64,000 nucleotides of DNA from Duganella sp. (GCA_026225475.1 JAMFSU010000053.1:1-64000), one strand, 5' to 3'. Positions 18,447 through 29,492 are shown, counted from the stretch's first letter. Numbers and translations: made by a program. The notes: generated from the sequence alone by a model not told the origin.

Positions 18447-19823
18447 ATGGCAAAAGCCAAGACCAATTACACCTGTACCGAATGCGGTGACATCAGCACC
18501 AAATGGGCTGGTAAATGTCCTGGTTGTGGACAATGGAATACGCTGGTGGAAACACTGGTGGAGTCGGGTGGAGGTAATCGCTATTCATCGCAGCCACAAG
18601 CACTGGCGCAAACCGCGCCAGTATTGTCGCTGGTCGATATTGAGGCAATTGATGTGCCGCGCTTCGGCACAGGGATTGAAGAATTTGATCGGGTGCTCGG
18701 TGGTGGTCTGGTGCCGGGTGGTGTGGTCTTGATCGGCGGTGATCCCGGCATCGGCAAGTCGACCTTGTTATTGCAGGCATTGGCCAATATTTCCAAACTC
18801 AAGCAAGTGTTGTATGTCACCGGCGAAGAATCTGGTTCGCAGATTGCCTTGCGTGCCAAGCGTCTGGCGGTGGATGCCAAAGACTTGAAGTTGCAGGCCG
18901 AAATCCAGCTCGAAAAAATTCTCGCCACGCTGGCCGAGCATAAGCCCGATGTCGCCGTGATCGACTCGATACAAACCATTTATTCCGATGCGCTGAGTTC
19001 GGCGCCAGGCTCGGTGGCGCAAGTGCGCGAATGTGCTGCGCAATTGACGCGAGCGGCCAAAACCAGCGATACCACCATCATCCTGGTGGGGCACGTGACC
19101 AAAGAGGGGGCGCTGGCGGGGCCGCGTGTGCTGGAGCATATCGTCGACACGGTGTTGTATTTCGAGGGCGATACGCATTCCAGCTTCCGTCTGGTGCGGG
19201 CCTTCAAGAACCGGTTTGGCGCAGTCAATGAACTCGGTGTATTTGCTATGACGGAAAAGGGCTTGAAAGGTGTTTCCAATCCTTCTGCGCTATTCCTGTC
19301 GCAACACGATACGCAGGTGCCGGGTTCATGTGTGATGGTGACGCAGGAAGGCACGCGCCCGTTGCTGGTGGAAATCCAGGCGCTGGTCGATAGTTCGCAT
19401 GTGCCAAATGCGCGCCGTTTGTCGGTGGGTCTGGAGCAAAACCGTCTGGCCATGCTGTTGGCGGTTTTGCATCGGCATGCCGGCGTTGCCGCATTCGATC
19501 AGGATGTTTTCATCAATGCTGTGGGCGGCGTCAAGATTACCGAACCAGCGGCGGATCTGGCGGTGTTGCTGGCGATCAATTCTTCGATGCGCAACAAGCC
19601 TTTGCCGCGTGGTCTGGTGGTGTTTGGCGAAGTCGGCCTGGCCGGTGAGATCCGGCCTGCGCCACGTGGTCAGGAGCGCTTGCGCGAAGCGGCCAAGCTG
19701 GGTTTTTCGATTGCCATGATTCCGAAGGCCAATATGCCCAAGCAGGATATCGAAGGACTCAAGGTGGTTGCTGTGGAGCGCATTGATGAGGCGCTGCAGA
19801 AAATCCGCACGCTAGACGAATAA
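18447..19823 (+). CDS. radA: DNA repair protein RadA
   Basis: 458 residues. The N-terminal zinc finger is CTECG...CPGCG (about 9-29), Walker A is GGDPGIGKST (about 97-106), the RadA-specific KNRFG motif is present, and a Lon-protease-like C-terminal domain (ITEPAADLAVLLAI, GEVGLAGEIRP) follows. It is a RecA-like ATPase that promotes branch migration in homologous recombination. The start ATG follows the alr stop with one base between. Confidence 0.96.
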   Translation: MAKAKTNYTCTECGDISTKWAGKCPGCGQWNTLVETLVESGGGNRYSSQPQALAQTAPVLSLVDIEAIDVPRFGTGIEEFDRVLGGGLVPGGVVLIGGDPGIGKSTLLLQALANISKLKQVLYVTGEESGSQIALRAKRLAVDAKDLKLQAEIQLEKILATLAEHKPDVAVIDSIQTIYSDALSSAPGSVAQVRECAAQLTRAAKTSDTTIILVGHVTKEGALAGPRVLEHIVDTVLYFEGDTHSSFRLVRAFKNRFGAVNELGVFAMTEKGLKGVSNPSALFLSQHDTQVPGSCVMVTQEGTRPLLVEIQALVDSSHVPNARRLSVGLEQNRLAMLLAVLHRHAGVAAFDQDVFINAVGGVKITEPAADLAVLLAINSSMRNKPLPRGLVVFGEVGLAGEIRPAPRGQERLREAAKLGFSIAMIPKANMPKQDIEGLKVVAVERIDEALQKIRTLDE

Positions 19824-19835
19824 GTCAGGGCAAGC

Positions 19836-20384
19836 TTACGGCAAATCGAAGCTGACGATCAATTGATTCAGCTGTCCCTGCGCCGGCGTGTTGTTCGGGC
19901 CACTGCCCTTGACGTGGTAATGCAGAGTGAATGGCTGACTGGCATCCTTGCCATTGAAGGCTGAAGTGCTGCCGATGTTGTCGTTGGTGAGATTCCAGCA
20001 GGGCTGCTGCTCGCGCCAGCACAACACGGCTTCGAAACCCACCGGCTTGTCTGATAAACCATAACGCCACCACACCTTGCTGATGGTGCTGCCAGTCGGC
20101 ACGTTGGAGCTGATTTTGAAGGTGCTCGCATATTCGGCATTCTTGGCTACGATGGTCGGTCCCATGGCCGTGCTGGTATAGCTGCCGCTGGCGTGTGACT
20201 TGTTGGTTGGGGCGCCAGCGGTATTTGTTGACGTTGCTGTGGCAGTCGAGGTGGCGTTGAGTGGTACCGGCGTCGGGTTGGTGATGCTCAGGTTACGGTC
20301 CACGCGGAGCTGGGCTTGCACCGTGCCGCAGAGAAAATACAGAAGCGCAAACATCAATGCGGCTGGACGCGGTTGCTGTTTCAT
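19836..20384 (-). CDS. secreted FlhE-like protein
   Basis: 182 residues with a signal peptide (about 1-24, ending TVQA). A Thr/Ala/Asn-rich linker lies at about 40-70, then a C-terminal domain with VWWRYGL, VGFEAVLCWREQQPCWNL and a final beta strand QLNQLIVSFDLP. This arrangement (WRY, a cysteine pair, a closing NQLIV strand) resembles the flagellar accessory protein FlhE, a periplasmic protein. The resemblance is from memory of the family, so the assignment is tentative. No flagellar genes are nearby. Its ATG overlaps the kinase stop (ATGA), so it is the third gene of the two-component operon. Confidence 0.55.
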   Translation of the reverse strand: MKQQPRPAALMFALLYFLCGTVQAQLRVDRNLSITNPTPVPLNATSTATATSTNTAGAPTNKSHASGSYTSTAMGPTIVAKNAEYASTFKISSNVPTGSTISKVWWRYGLSDKPVGFEAVLCWREQQPCWNLTNDNIGSTSAFNGKDASQPFTLHYHVKGSGPNNTPAQGQLNQLIVSFDLP

Positions 20385-21790
20385 ACACCCGCCTGCTTGC
20401 GCGAACCGCTACGCGGCGCTTGCGGGAATACCATTTGCACCACCAGGCCACCGCCTTCGCGATTGCGCAAATGCAGTTTGCCGTTGTGGCGGATCACGAT
20501 GCGATTGACGATTGCCAGTCCCAACCCAGAACCGTTGGCCTGGCCGCGCGCAGTGTCGAGCCGGGTGAACGGTCGCAGCAGGTGCTCCAGTTCGCTGTCG
20601 GGTGCGCCGGGGCCGTGATCGGCGATCTCGACCTTGATGCTATGCCCTTCGTGTTTGCACAGGATGTCGATGTTGGCCACGTCAGTCTGCGCTGTCTTGC
20701 CGTAGCGCCGGGCATTTTCGATCAGGTTGCTGATAATGCGTTCGAGTTCGACCGTGTTGCCCATGATTTCAATGCCGGCACCGATATTAGTGGTGACTTG
20801 CACATCGGCCTGGCGCTTGCTGTGGCTGGCAGCATCCTGCAGCAGGCCGGATATGTCCACTGGTGTGAAACTGCTGTTGTCGAACGGTTTGGCGTAATCG
20901 AGAAACTGGCCGATGATGGCATCCATCTGCGCTAGGTCTGCATGCATGCCGTCGCGTGCGTCATCGGATAGATGTGCCATTTCCACTTCCAATTGCATGC
21001 GCGCCAGCGGCGTGCGCAGGTCATGCGAAATCCCAGCCAGGATCACTGCACGATCGGATTCGATGCGCGCCAGATCATCGACCATCTGATTGAAGCTGAG
21101 ATTGGCTTCACGAATTTCGGTTGGACCGGATTCGGGCAATGCATCGGGGCGCTGGCCTTTGGCAATTGCACGCGCAGCAGCGGTCAGGCGCGCCAGCGGT
21201 TGGTTGATCAGCGTTGAAATGAAGACCGCACCGATCAAGGACAGCACCAGTGCAATCGAGCCCCAGCCCAGCCATTGCAGGCTGGAAGCGTGGTCGAGAC
21301 GGCCGCGGTCCAGCATTAGCCAGTATTCATCCTCGTCGATTTTGAAACTGACCCAAAAGCCATCGACATCATTCACGCCCGCAGCAAACTGAGTGTCATC
21401 CCCCATGGCTTGCTTGACGTAATAGGCGAGATCCGGGAACACCGGTGAGTCATCGTCCGGTGGCGTTACCTTGTCGGTTTTTTCTAGCGGATAAATACGG
21501 ATACCTTCATTGCTGGCCAGATCGAACAGCAGTTCGCGGCGCATTTCGGGCGCTGAGTGGGTCAGCGCGGCACGCGTGATGGTGACGATGGAAACGATCT
21601 GCGCTGCCATCTGCTCGGCGCGCGGGCCACGTTCGACCATGCGAAAGCTGGCAACCCATGCCACCATGCTGGCGGTGATCAGGAAGGTCAGTAGAAAGAA
21701 GGTACGCCAGAACAGTCCATTGCTGAACCATCGTTGGCGTGCTTGGTAGCTCATGGTGTGCATGCCGTTAGACGGCGATGGTACGCGCAT
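20381..21790 (-). CDS. EnvZ-like sensor histidine kinase
   Basis: 469 residues. A transmembrane segment lies at about 26-46, a periplasmic sensor region about 47-170, a second segment about 175-195, then HAMP. The DHp helix has the phosphorylated His in GISHDLRTPLARM, followed by the N box NLIENARRYG and G boxes DHGPGAP and GSGLGLAI of the ATPase domain. It senses an unknown envelope signal and phosphorylates the regulator encoded just upstream (TAATG junction, one base shared). Downstream it overlaps the FlhE-like gene. Confidence 0.93.
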   Translation of the reverse strand: MRVPSPSNGMHTMSYQARQRWFSNGLFWRTFFLLTFLITASMVAWVASFRMVERGPRAEQMAAQIVSIVTITRAALTHSAPEMRRELLFDLASNEGIRIYPLEKTDKVTPPDDDSPVFPDLAYYVKQAMGDDTQFAAGVNDVDGFWVSFKIDEDEYWLMLDRGRLDHASSLQWLGWGSIALVLSLIGAVFISTLINQPLARLTAAARAIAKGQRPDALPESGPTEIREANLSFNQMVDDLARIESDRAVILAGISHDLRTPLARMQLEVEMAHLSDDARDGMHADLAQMDAIIGQFLDYAKPFDNSSFTPVDISGLLQDAASHSKRQADVQVTTNIGAGIEIMGNTVELERIISNLIENARRYGKTAQTDVANIDILCKHEGHSIKVEIADHGPGAPDSELEHLLRPFTRLDTARGQANGSGLGLAIVNRIVIRHNGKLHLRNREGGGLVVQMVFPQAPRSGSRKQAGV

Positions 21791-22545
21791 TAGCGTGGTT
21801 TGCCCTCAGGAATGAAGACGTAGCCCAGGCCCCATACGGTCTGAATGTACAGAGGATTGGCCGGATCCGGTTCAATCAGCTTGCGCAGACGTGAAATCTG
21901 TACATCGAGGCTGCGGTCGAACACTTCATATTCACGTCCGCGCGCCATTTCCATCAGCTTTTCGCGTGATAGCGGTTGGCGGGCATTGCGGGCAAACACC
22001 TTGAGTACGGAGAATTCGCCGGTGGTCAACGGCACTGTGTCGCCATTCTTTTTTAAGGTACGGGTACCGAGGTCGAGCACGAATTCGCCGAATTCAAACG
22101 ACTCCGGCGACTCCGATGGTGCACCAGGCAATTCATCCGGACCTTTGCGGCGCAAAACTGCGTTAATCCGTGCCACCAGTTCGCGTGGATTGAAGGGTTT
22201 GGGGAGATAATCGTCAGCGCCCATTTCCAGGCCGATAATGCGGTCGACATCTTCGCCCTTGGCAGTGAGCATGATGATGGGCGTCTGGTCACCGGCACCA
22301 CGCAGGCGGCGGCAAATTGCCAGACCGTCTTCGCCTGGCAGCATCAGGTCGAGCACCAGCAGATCATAACGCTCGCGGATCCAGAGCTTATTCATGGCCT
22401 GCGCGTTTTCGGCGGTGACGACGTTGAAACCTTGTTCGGTCAGATAGCGGCGCAACAGGTCGCGCAGACGGATGTCATCGTCCACCACCAGGATTTTGGA
22501 TTGATGGGCTGGAGCAGCAGTGGTACTTGTGTTGGTCGTATTCAT
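21790..22545 (-). CDS. ompR: OmpR-family response regulator
   Basis: 251 residues from the ATG at 22545. The receiver domain has VVDDDIRLRDLLRRYL and the phospho-acceptor Asp in LLVLDLMLPGEDG. The winged-helix DNA-binding domain ends VQISRLRKLIEPDPANPLYIQTVWGLGY-type sequence, as in OmpR. First gene of a three-gene operon with the kinase and FlhE-like gene. The symbol rests on overall OmpR resemblance; the regulon is unknown. Confidence 0.9.
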   Translation of the reverse strand: MNTTNTSTTAAPAHQSKILVVDDDIRLRDLLRRYLTEQGFNVVTAENAQAMNKLWIRERYDLLVLDLMLPGEDGLAICRRLRGAGDQTPIIMLTAKGEDVDRIIGLEMGADDYLPKPFNPRELVARINAVLRRKGPDELPGAPSESPESFEFGEFVLDLGTRTLKKNGDTVPLTTGEFSVLKVFARNARQPLSREKLMEMARGREYEVFDRSLDVQISRLRKLIEPDPANPLYIQTVWGLGYVFIPEGKPR

Positions 22546-22714
22546 GACGGTATGGTAGCGCCTTCGCGGCAATCAGCAATATGTCTTCGGCTAAAGATTA
22601 CAAACTGTTACATCCCTTACCGTAAACATCTTATAACATCCGGCCACGCAACCTACACTGGCTACCATCGATGATGAACTTTGTCGCTGGCCTGAAATGT
22701 GGAAAAATGCTGTT

Positions 22715-22984
22715 ATGGAAATAGCTGTAATCAAAAAAATTCTTGTTGCTGCAGTCGTGCTGATGCTCAGTGTCACCACTGCGTTGGCAGGGCCGCCGGC
22801 GCCTGGTCGCCCGCCGGGTGAGTATCGGCCCCAGGGTAGCGGCTTTGAAGGCAATGGTCGCCCGCCGCCGCAGCACGACCAAGATGCTAATCAACGTCGC
22901 GGCAAGCTCAGTGCCGATGAACGTCGTGAATTGCGGCGTCAGATCGATGAGGCAGGGCAGGATATCTATCGCGTCAAACGTTGA
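22715..22984 (+). CDS. small secreted basic protein
   Basis: About 89 residues from ATG 22715 (MEIAVIKK); an in-frame start at 22697 adds six. A signal peptide ends near TTALAG. The mature part is Pro/Gly-rich, then charged (LSADERRELRRQIDEAGQDIYRVKR, given in part). It is divergent from the ompR-like gene and might be under its control, which is inferred. No named family is recognised. A terminator follows at 23012. Confidence 0.75.
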   Translation: MEIAVIKKILVAAVVLMLSVTTALAGPPAPGRPPGEYRPQGSGFEGNGRPPPQHDQDANQRRGKLSADERRELRRQIDEAGQDIYRVKR

Positions 22985-23011
22985 TGCACTGCCTGCAGGC
23001 AATAAACCCCC

Positions 23012-23039
23012 AAGCCCAGCCTTATCCGCCGGGCTTTTT
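23012..23039 (+). terminator. terminator after small secreted protein
   Basis: AAGCCC / GGGCTT hairpin with a 13-nt loop followed by TTTC. A modest T-run. Confidence 0.65.
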
Positions 23040-23042
23040 CAT

Positions 23043-23699
23043 TTATTGATGCGCGCGCGCCAGGCGGCGTTCCAATCGGTGTTGCAAGGTTTCAAACGCA
23101 ATACTCAAGGCCCAGTACACCATGGCGGCGGCAATGTAGAGCGGCAGCGGGCGGAACGTCACGGCGATGATTTCCTTGGTCGACAGCATCAATTCGGTCA
23201 CGGTGATGACCGAGACCAGCGAAGTATCCTTGATCAGGCTGATCAGTGTATTGCTCATCGATGGTACGGCAATGCGGATGGCTTGCGGTACGACAACATA
23301 AGCCAGCGTTTGCGGATAGCTCATACCCAGACTGTAGCTGGCGCCCCATTGCCCTTTGCCAACTCCCAAAATCGCACCGCGCAGACTTTCCGACAGGTAG
23401 GCGCTGGCGTTCAGGCTCAGCGTCAACACCCCGGCCATCAGCGGTGAAAATTCAATGCCGACGCTCGGCAGACCGTAATACACCACGAAAATTTGCACCA
23501 GCAGCGGAGTGCCGCGCATCAGACTGACATAGACTGTCGCCGGCCAATGTACTATCCGCCACGGCACGATACGGGCGACTGCCAGCAAAAAACCTAATCC
23601 CAAACCGCCGACCATCGACGATAGCGCAAACAGCAAGGTGTAGCCGGTGCCGGTGAGCATGATCGGCGCCGCCTGGCGCAGCAATTCCCATATTTCCAT
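23043..23699 (-). CDS. amino-acid ABC transporter permease
   Basis: 218 residues, HisM/GlnP-type inner-membrane permease with about five hydrophobic segments. The family coupling-loop region is around YLSESLRGAILGVGKGQWGAS, with the EAA-type conserved Gly. It pairs with the binding-protein gene upstream (23791-24597). No ATPase gene is adjacent. Confidence 0.92.
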   Translation of the reverse strand: MEIWELLRQAAPIMLTGTGYTLLFALSSMVGGLGLGFLLAVARIVPWRIVHWPATVYVSLMRGTPLLVQIFVVYYGLPSVGIEFSPLMAGVLTLSLNASAYLSESLRGAILGVGKGQWGASYSLGMSYPQTLAYVVVPQAIRIAVPSMSNTLISLIKDTSLVSVITVTELMLSTKEIIAVTFRPLPLYIAAAMVYWALSIAFETLQHRLERRLARAHQ

Positions 23700-23717
23700 A
23701 GTGTCGGCAAATAAAAA

Positions 23718-23741
23718 TATCCCCGCAGCGATGCGGGGATA
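23718..23741 (-). terminator. terminator/attenuator between binding-protein and permease genes
   Basis: Perfect 10-bp stem TATCCCCGCA / TGCGGGGATA with a tetraloop. On the reverse strand it is followed by TTTTTATTT. Its location inside the operon suggests partial termination giving more binding protein than permease (inferred). Confidence 0.8.
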
Positions 23742-23790
23742 GTGTTTACATTCGTGGTGTTGGCAGCCTGCTCAGCCGCCAGCGCTAGCC

Positions 23791-24597
23791 TTATTGTGCG
23801 GCTGGCGGCTTGCTGACGTCAATACCGAACCATTTGACCGAGACCTGCTTGAAGCTGCCGTCTTGCTCAATGTCGGCCAGTGCCTTGTTCAGCGCCGCCT
23901 TGAATTGCGGATTACCCTTTTGGAAAGGAATGCCGATCTTGTCGATGGTGCCGACCGGCGCGCCGCCCTTGAGCGGCAGATTCGAGGATTTCAGCAAATA
24001 GCTGACCAGCAGGCTGTCATTGAGTGCGGCATCGATACGGCCACTGGCCAGATCAGCGAGATATTCTGGTGAGCCAGGATAGGTTCGAACATCGATACCT
24101 GGCACGCTCTTGGCTTTTTGTTCGAAGTTGGTGCCTTGGCCGAGGCCGAGTTTCTTGCCTTTCAAGTCTTCCAAGCTATTGAACTGGCGCTTTTCATCCT
24201 TGCGCACGATCAATTGCGCGCTCGACAAGGTGTAGGGATCGGAAAAGTCGAAAGCCTTTTGACGTTCGTCGGTGATGCCGACCTGGTTGATGATGACGTC
24301 GTACTTGCCAGCACCCAAACCAGCCAGGATGCCGCTCCATTCGGTGGTGGTGAACTCTGCCTTCAAGCCCAGCTTGGCCGCCAGCAGTTTGGCCACATCG
24401 ACTTCAAAGCCAGTCAATTCACGGGTTTTCGGATCCTTGAAGTTGAACGGCGGATAATTGCCTTCCAGCGCAACCTTGAGCGTGCCGCGCGCCTTGACGG
24501 TGTCAAGCAGGTCGGCGGCCTGTGCGCTCACGCTGGCGCCGGCCAGCAGCAATGCGCTCAGTAACAGGGACAGGCGGCGCGATGGAAAAGAGGACAT
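23791..24597 (-). CDS. amino-acid ABC transporter substrate-binding protein
   Basis: 268 residues, family 3 solute-binding protein with a signal peptide (about 1-27, ending SAQA). Features are GTLKVALEGNYPPFNFKDP at the start of the mature domain and the family signature GFEVDVAKLLAAKLG. Periplasmic capture of a polar amino acid; the substrate is not determined from sequence. Confidence 0.92.
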   Translation of the reverse strand: MSSFPSRRLSLLLSALLLAGASVSAQAADLLDTVKARGTLKVALEGNYPPFNFKDPKTRELTGFEVDVAKLLAAKLGLKAEFTTTEWSGILAGLGAGKYDVIINQVGITDERQKAFDFSDPYTLSSAQLIVRKDEKRQFNSLEDLKGKKLGLGQGTNFEQKAKSVPGIDVRTYPGSPEYLADLASGRIDAALNDSLLVSYLLKSSNLPLKGGAPVGTIDKIGIPFQKGNPQFKAALNKALADIEQDGSFKQVSVKWFGIDVSKPPAAQ

Positions 24598-24762
24598 GAT
24601 TACTCCTTAGTTGTTTTGGTTGATATGCGAGCAGCTTAATCGTTTTCCGTGCTTGCACCAAAGACATCTATGTAAGAAGTTTATATGAAGAAACAGCCGG
24701 TCGACCCTCCTCGCGTGTGCATGCAAGGATAGTGGAGCGGCTGTTGACAGCGCTTGCGCTGC

Positions 24763-26766
24763 TTATGCGAGTATCTGTTCCAGCGCGTCCTGCTGTTCCA
24801 GCCATTCACCTTCCAGTTGTTCCAGTTCCTTGCCACAATAGGCCTGGTCGGTGATCAGCGTCTTTAGCGCTTCCTTGTTGCCAGCATCGTAAATCGTGGG
24901 ATCGGCCAGGCGGGCATCAATGACGGCCTTCTTTTCATTGCATTTGGCGATCTTTTCTTCCAGTCGTTTGATCTGCTGTTCGATTGGCTTTTTCAAGCTG
25001 GCCAAGCGCTGGCGGTCTCCGGCATCCTGGCGCTTCTGTTCCTTGCGGTCAGCATTGGCGGCCGCTGGCGCTTCCTGTATCACTGCCGGTTTTGGATCGG
25101 CTTTCTTTACGGGCACCAGTTGAGCCGCTTCTTGCACACTCTTTTTTTCCGCCAGCTTGGTTTTGAACAACCAGTCGCGGTAGTCGTCGAGATCGCCATC
25201 AAACGGCTGCAACTTGCCTTCGGCGACGATCAGGAATTGATCGGTGGTGGCGCGCAGCAGATGGCGATCATGGGATACCAGCACGACGGTGCCTTCGAAC
25301 TGCGCCAGTGCGATGGTCAAGGCTTCGCGTGTTTCCAGATCAAGGTGATTGGTCGGTTCATCGAGCAGCAGCAGGTTAGGGCGTTGCCAGACAATCAGCG
25401 CCAGTGCCAGTCGCGCCTTTTCACCGCCGGAGAACGGTGCGATGCTGGCAGTCGACATGGGACCGTTGAAATTGAAGCTGCCAAGGAAGTTACGCAATTC
25501 CTGTTCGCGTACATTTGGCGCAATGCGCGCCAGATGCCATAGCGGCGATTCGTCATGGCGCAGCATCTCCACCTGATGCTGGGCGAAATAGCCGATCACC
25601 AGACCCTTGCCGAATTGCGCCGTGCCGGTCAGCGGCTTGAGTTCGCTGGCGATGGTCTTGATCAGTGTCGATTTGCCAGCACCGTTGACGCCCAGCAAAC
25701 CAATGCGTTGGCCGGTTTGCAGCGAAAAATCGATGCTATTGACAATGCTGCGTTCGGTGATGACGTAGGTCTCGGGATCTTCAATGCGATAACCGGCATT
25801 GACCTTCTCCATCACCAGCAAGGGATTCGGTGCCGACAGCGGTTCGCGGAATTCAAATGAAAATTCGGCGGCGGCACGCAATGGTGCCAGTTCTTCCATC
25901 TTGGACAAGGCCTTCATGCGACTTTGTGCCTGGCGCGCCTTGCTGGCCTTGGCCTTGAAGCGGTCGATGAAGGATTGTAAGTGGGCGCGCTGGCGCGTCT
26001 GCTTTTCGAGCATGCCTTGCGCCAGTTCCAGTTGCGCCGAACGTTGCCGTTCGAAGGCGCTGTAATTGCCGGAGTAGCGTTTCAGTTTGCGTTCGTCGAT
26101 GTGCACGATCACATTGACCACACCGTCGAGAAAGTCGCGATCATGGGAAATGATGATCAACGTACCTGCATAGCGCTTGAGCCAGTCTTCCAGCCAGATG
26201 ATGGCATCGAGATCCAAGTGATTGGTCGGTTCATCAAGCAGCAACAGGTCGGACGGGCACATCAGTGCTTGTGCCAGATTCAGGCGCATGCGCCAGCCGC
26301 CGGAGAAACTGGCTACAGGGCGTTCCATCTGTTCCAGCGAAAAACCCAGGCCGATCAATAATTGCTCGGCGCGCGAGCGTACGGTATAGGCGTCGGCATC
26401 GGCCAGCGAGCCGTGCAGCTCGGCGATGTGATTGCCGTTTTCCATGCTTTCCGGCTCGGCTTCAGCAGCCGCCAGTTCAGCCTCCAGACGGCGCAGCGTG
26501 ACGTCGCCATCGATCGCATATTCGACGGCTGGCCGGTCCAGTGCCGGTGTTTCCTGTGCCACATAGGCCATGCGCCATTTGGATGGATAGTCGATGCTGC
26601 CCAGGTCGGCATGCAGTTCGCCACGCAAGATGGCGAACAGGCTGGATTTGCCGGCGCCATTGGCGCCGATGAGGCCGATCTTGTCGCCCGGGTTGAGCGT
26701 CAGATCGACATTGTCCAGCAGCGGTTTAACGCCACGGGCCAGGGTAACTTGCTGAAAACGAATCAT
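24763..26766 (-). CDS. ABC-F family ATPase
   Basis: 667 residues with two ABC domains and no membrane segments. Walker A motifs are GANGAGKSS and GVNGAGKST; signatures are SFSGGWRMRLNLAQAL and FSGGEKARLALAL; Walker B motifs are LLLLDEPTNHLD (twice). A charged linker joins them, and a C-terminal coiled coil (about 570-665) follows. YheS/Uup-like members act on ribosomes or translation. A short single-gene space separates it from prmB. Confidence 0.93.
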   Translation of the reverse strand: MIRFQQVTLARGVKPLLDNVDLTLNPGDKIGLIGANGAGKSSLFAILRGELHADLGSIDYPSKWRMAYVAQETPALDRPAVEYAIDGDVTLRRLEAELAAAEAEPESMENGNHIAELHGSLADADAYTVRSRAEQLLIGLGFSLEQMERPVASFSGGWRMRLNLAQALMCPSDLLLLDEPTNHLDLDAIIWLEDWLKRYAGTLIIISHDRDFLDGVVNVIVHIDERKLKRYSGNYSAFERQRSAQLELAQGMLEKQTRQRAHLQSFIDRFKAKASKARQAQSRMKALSKMEELAPLRAAAEFSFEFREPLSAPNPLLVMEKVNAGYRIEDPETYVITERSIVNSIDFSLQTGQRIGLLGVNGAGKSTLIKTIASELKPLTGTAQFGKGLVIGYFAQHQVEMLRHDESPLWHLARIAPNVREQELRNFLGSFNFNGPMSTASIAPFSGGEKARLALALIVWQRPNLLLLDEPTNHLDLETREALTIALAQFEGTVVLVSHDRHLLRATTDQFLIVAEGKLQPFDGDLDDYRDWLFKTKLAEKKSVQEAAQLVPVKKADPKPAVIQEAPAAANADRKEQKRQDAGDRQRLASLKKPIEQQIKRLEEKIAKCNEKKAVIDARLADPTIYDAGNKEALKTLITDQAYCGKELEQLEGEWLEQQDALEQILA

Positions 26767-26876
26767 GGTAATGCTGCAATCAAAAAGGTAAATGTTGCGG
26801 TAAGAAACAGGTCACGATCTGTCGGCCGACGGCCACATCATGGCAGCGCAGCAAGAGCGTGCCCCGGTTCTAAGTT

Positions 26877-27770
26877 TCAAGCAAGGCCTTGCAGTTGCTC
26901 GGCAGTGACCAGGAACACCATGTCATCACCGGCACTGGTGGAGACCCAGGTTAATTCGAGGTTGGGAAAAGCTGCTTCGGCATGGGCGCGTTCGTTGCCG
27001 ATTTCGACCAGCAGCACGCCTTGCGGGGTCAGGCGCTGCGCCGCACCCTTGACGATCTTGCGCACCAGGTCCATGCCATCCAGGCCACCTGCCAGTGCCA
27101 GTTGCGGTTCTTGCAGATATTCTTGCGGCAATTTGCGCATCGAGTCGGCATTGACGTAAGGCGGATTGCTGATGATCAGGTCGTATTGACGTGCCGGCAG
27201 TTTGCTGTACAGATCCGATTCGACCAGATTGATGCGCGCGTCGAGTTCGTAATCGTCGACATTGCGGCGCGCCACTTGCAGCGCTTCAGGCGAGATGTCG
27301 ACGGCATCGATATGAGCATCAGGAAAAGCGTCGGCCAGCAGGATCGGCAGGCAGCCAGAACCGGTGCACAGGTCGAGTGCGTTGATGACACTGGCGGGGT
27401 CTTGCACCCACGGTGCAAAGTGTTCCGGAATCAGTTCTGCCAGGAATGAGCGTGGCACGATCACGCGTTCATCGACGTAGAAGCGATAGCCGCCAAGCCA
27501 GGCTTCCTTGGTGATGTAGGCGGCCGGTACGCGGTCTTCGGTGCGGCGATCAACGACGCGCAGCAGATTGTCGATTTCGCCTTGCAGCAGACGTGCATCG
27601 AGGAAGGGCTCGAGTTGATCCAGCGGCAGCTTCAGCGTATGCAGGATCAGATAGGCTGCTTCGTCGAAGGCATTATTGGTGCCGTGACCAAAGAACAGCT
27701 TTTCGGTGTTGAAACGGGTGATCGCGTAACGCAGGATATCGCGTATGGTCGCAAAATTGTTTGGTGTCAT
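26877..27770 (-). CDS. prmB: ribosomal protein L3 glutamine N5-methyltransferase
   Basis: 297 residues from ATG 27770. The AdoMet motif I is ALDLCTGSGCLPILLA, and the catalytic NPPY is in LIISNPPYV; the N-terminal helical domain (RDILRYAITRFNTEKLFFGHGT) is PrmB-like, not PrmC-like. It methylates L3 during ribosome assembly. The frame extends to 27794, but family N termini begin close to the chosen Met. Downstream of dapE in the same direction. Confidence 0.93.
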   Translation of the reverse strand: MTPNNFATIRDILRYAITRFNTEKLFFGHGTNNAFDEAAYLILHTLKLPLDQLEPFLDARLLQGEIDNLLRVVDRRTEDRVPAAYITKEAWLGGYRFYVDERVIVPRSFLAELIPEHFAPWVQDPASVINALDLCTGSGCLPILLADAFPDAHIDAVDISPEALQVARRNVDDYELDARINLVESDLYSKLPARQYDLIISNPPYVNADSMRKLPQEYLQEPQLALAGGLDGMDLVRKIVKGAAQRLTPQGVLLVEIGNERAHAEAAFPNLELTWVSTSAGDDMVFLVTAEQLQGLA

Positions 27771-27840
27771 GATCGATATTCTCGGTCGGTGCATAAAATG
27801 GATTCCGGCAAACAGACTGCGCTCCGGCTGGAGCGCAGGG

Positions 27841-29336
<1,496 letters not shown>

Positions 29337-29406
29337 AGCGACAAATTCATCCAGGTCGGGTGTGCTGTAAAAAAGTTATGCAAATGCCGGCTGTAAAAAA
29401 AGGCAA

Positions 29407-29433
29407 AGGCCGACGTCTTGCCATGTCGGCCGG
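29407..29433 (-). terminator. terminator-like hairpin after dapD
   Basis: GGCCGAC / GTCGGCC stem (about 29409-29432). On the reverse strand it is followed by TTTGCCTTTTTTT. It would end most dapD transcripts before the ArsC-dapE part. Confidence 0.7.
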
Positions 29434-29458
29434 GGAACTACTTAGCGGCGAATGCTGC

Positions 29459-29492
29459 AGGGGCATTACCGGCAGCGGCCGGCAATGCCCCT
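29459..29492. repeat. strong hairpin just downstream of dapD
   Basis: Nested stem: AGGGGCATT (29459-29467) pairs with AATGCCCCT (29484-29492), and CCGGC pairs with GCCGG inside, around an AGCG loop. It begins 10 bp after the dapD stop on the reverse strand. Possibly an mRNA 3'-end stabiliser. Confidence 0.7.
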
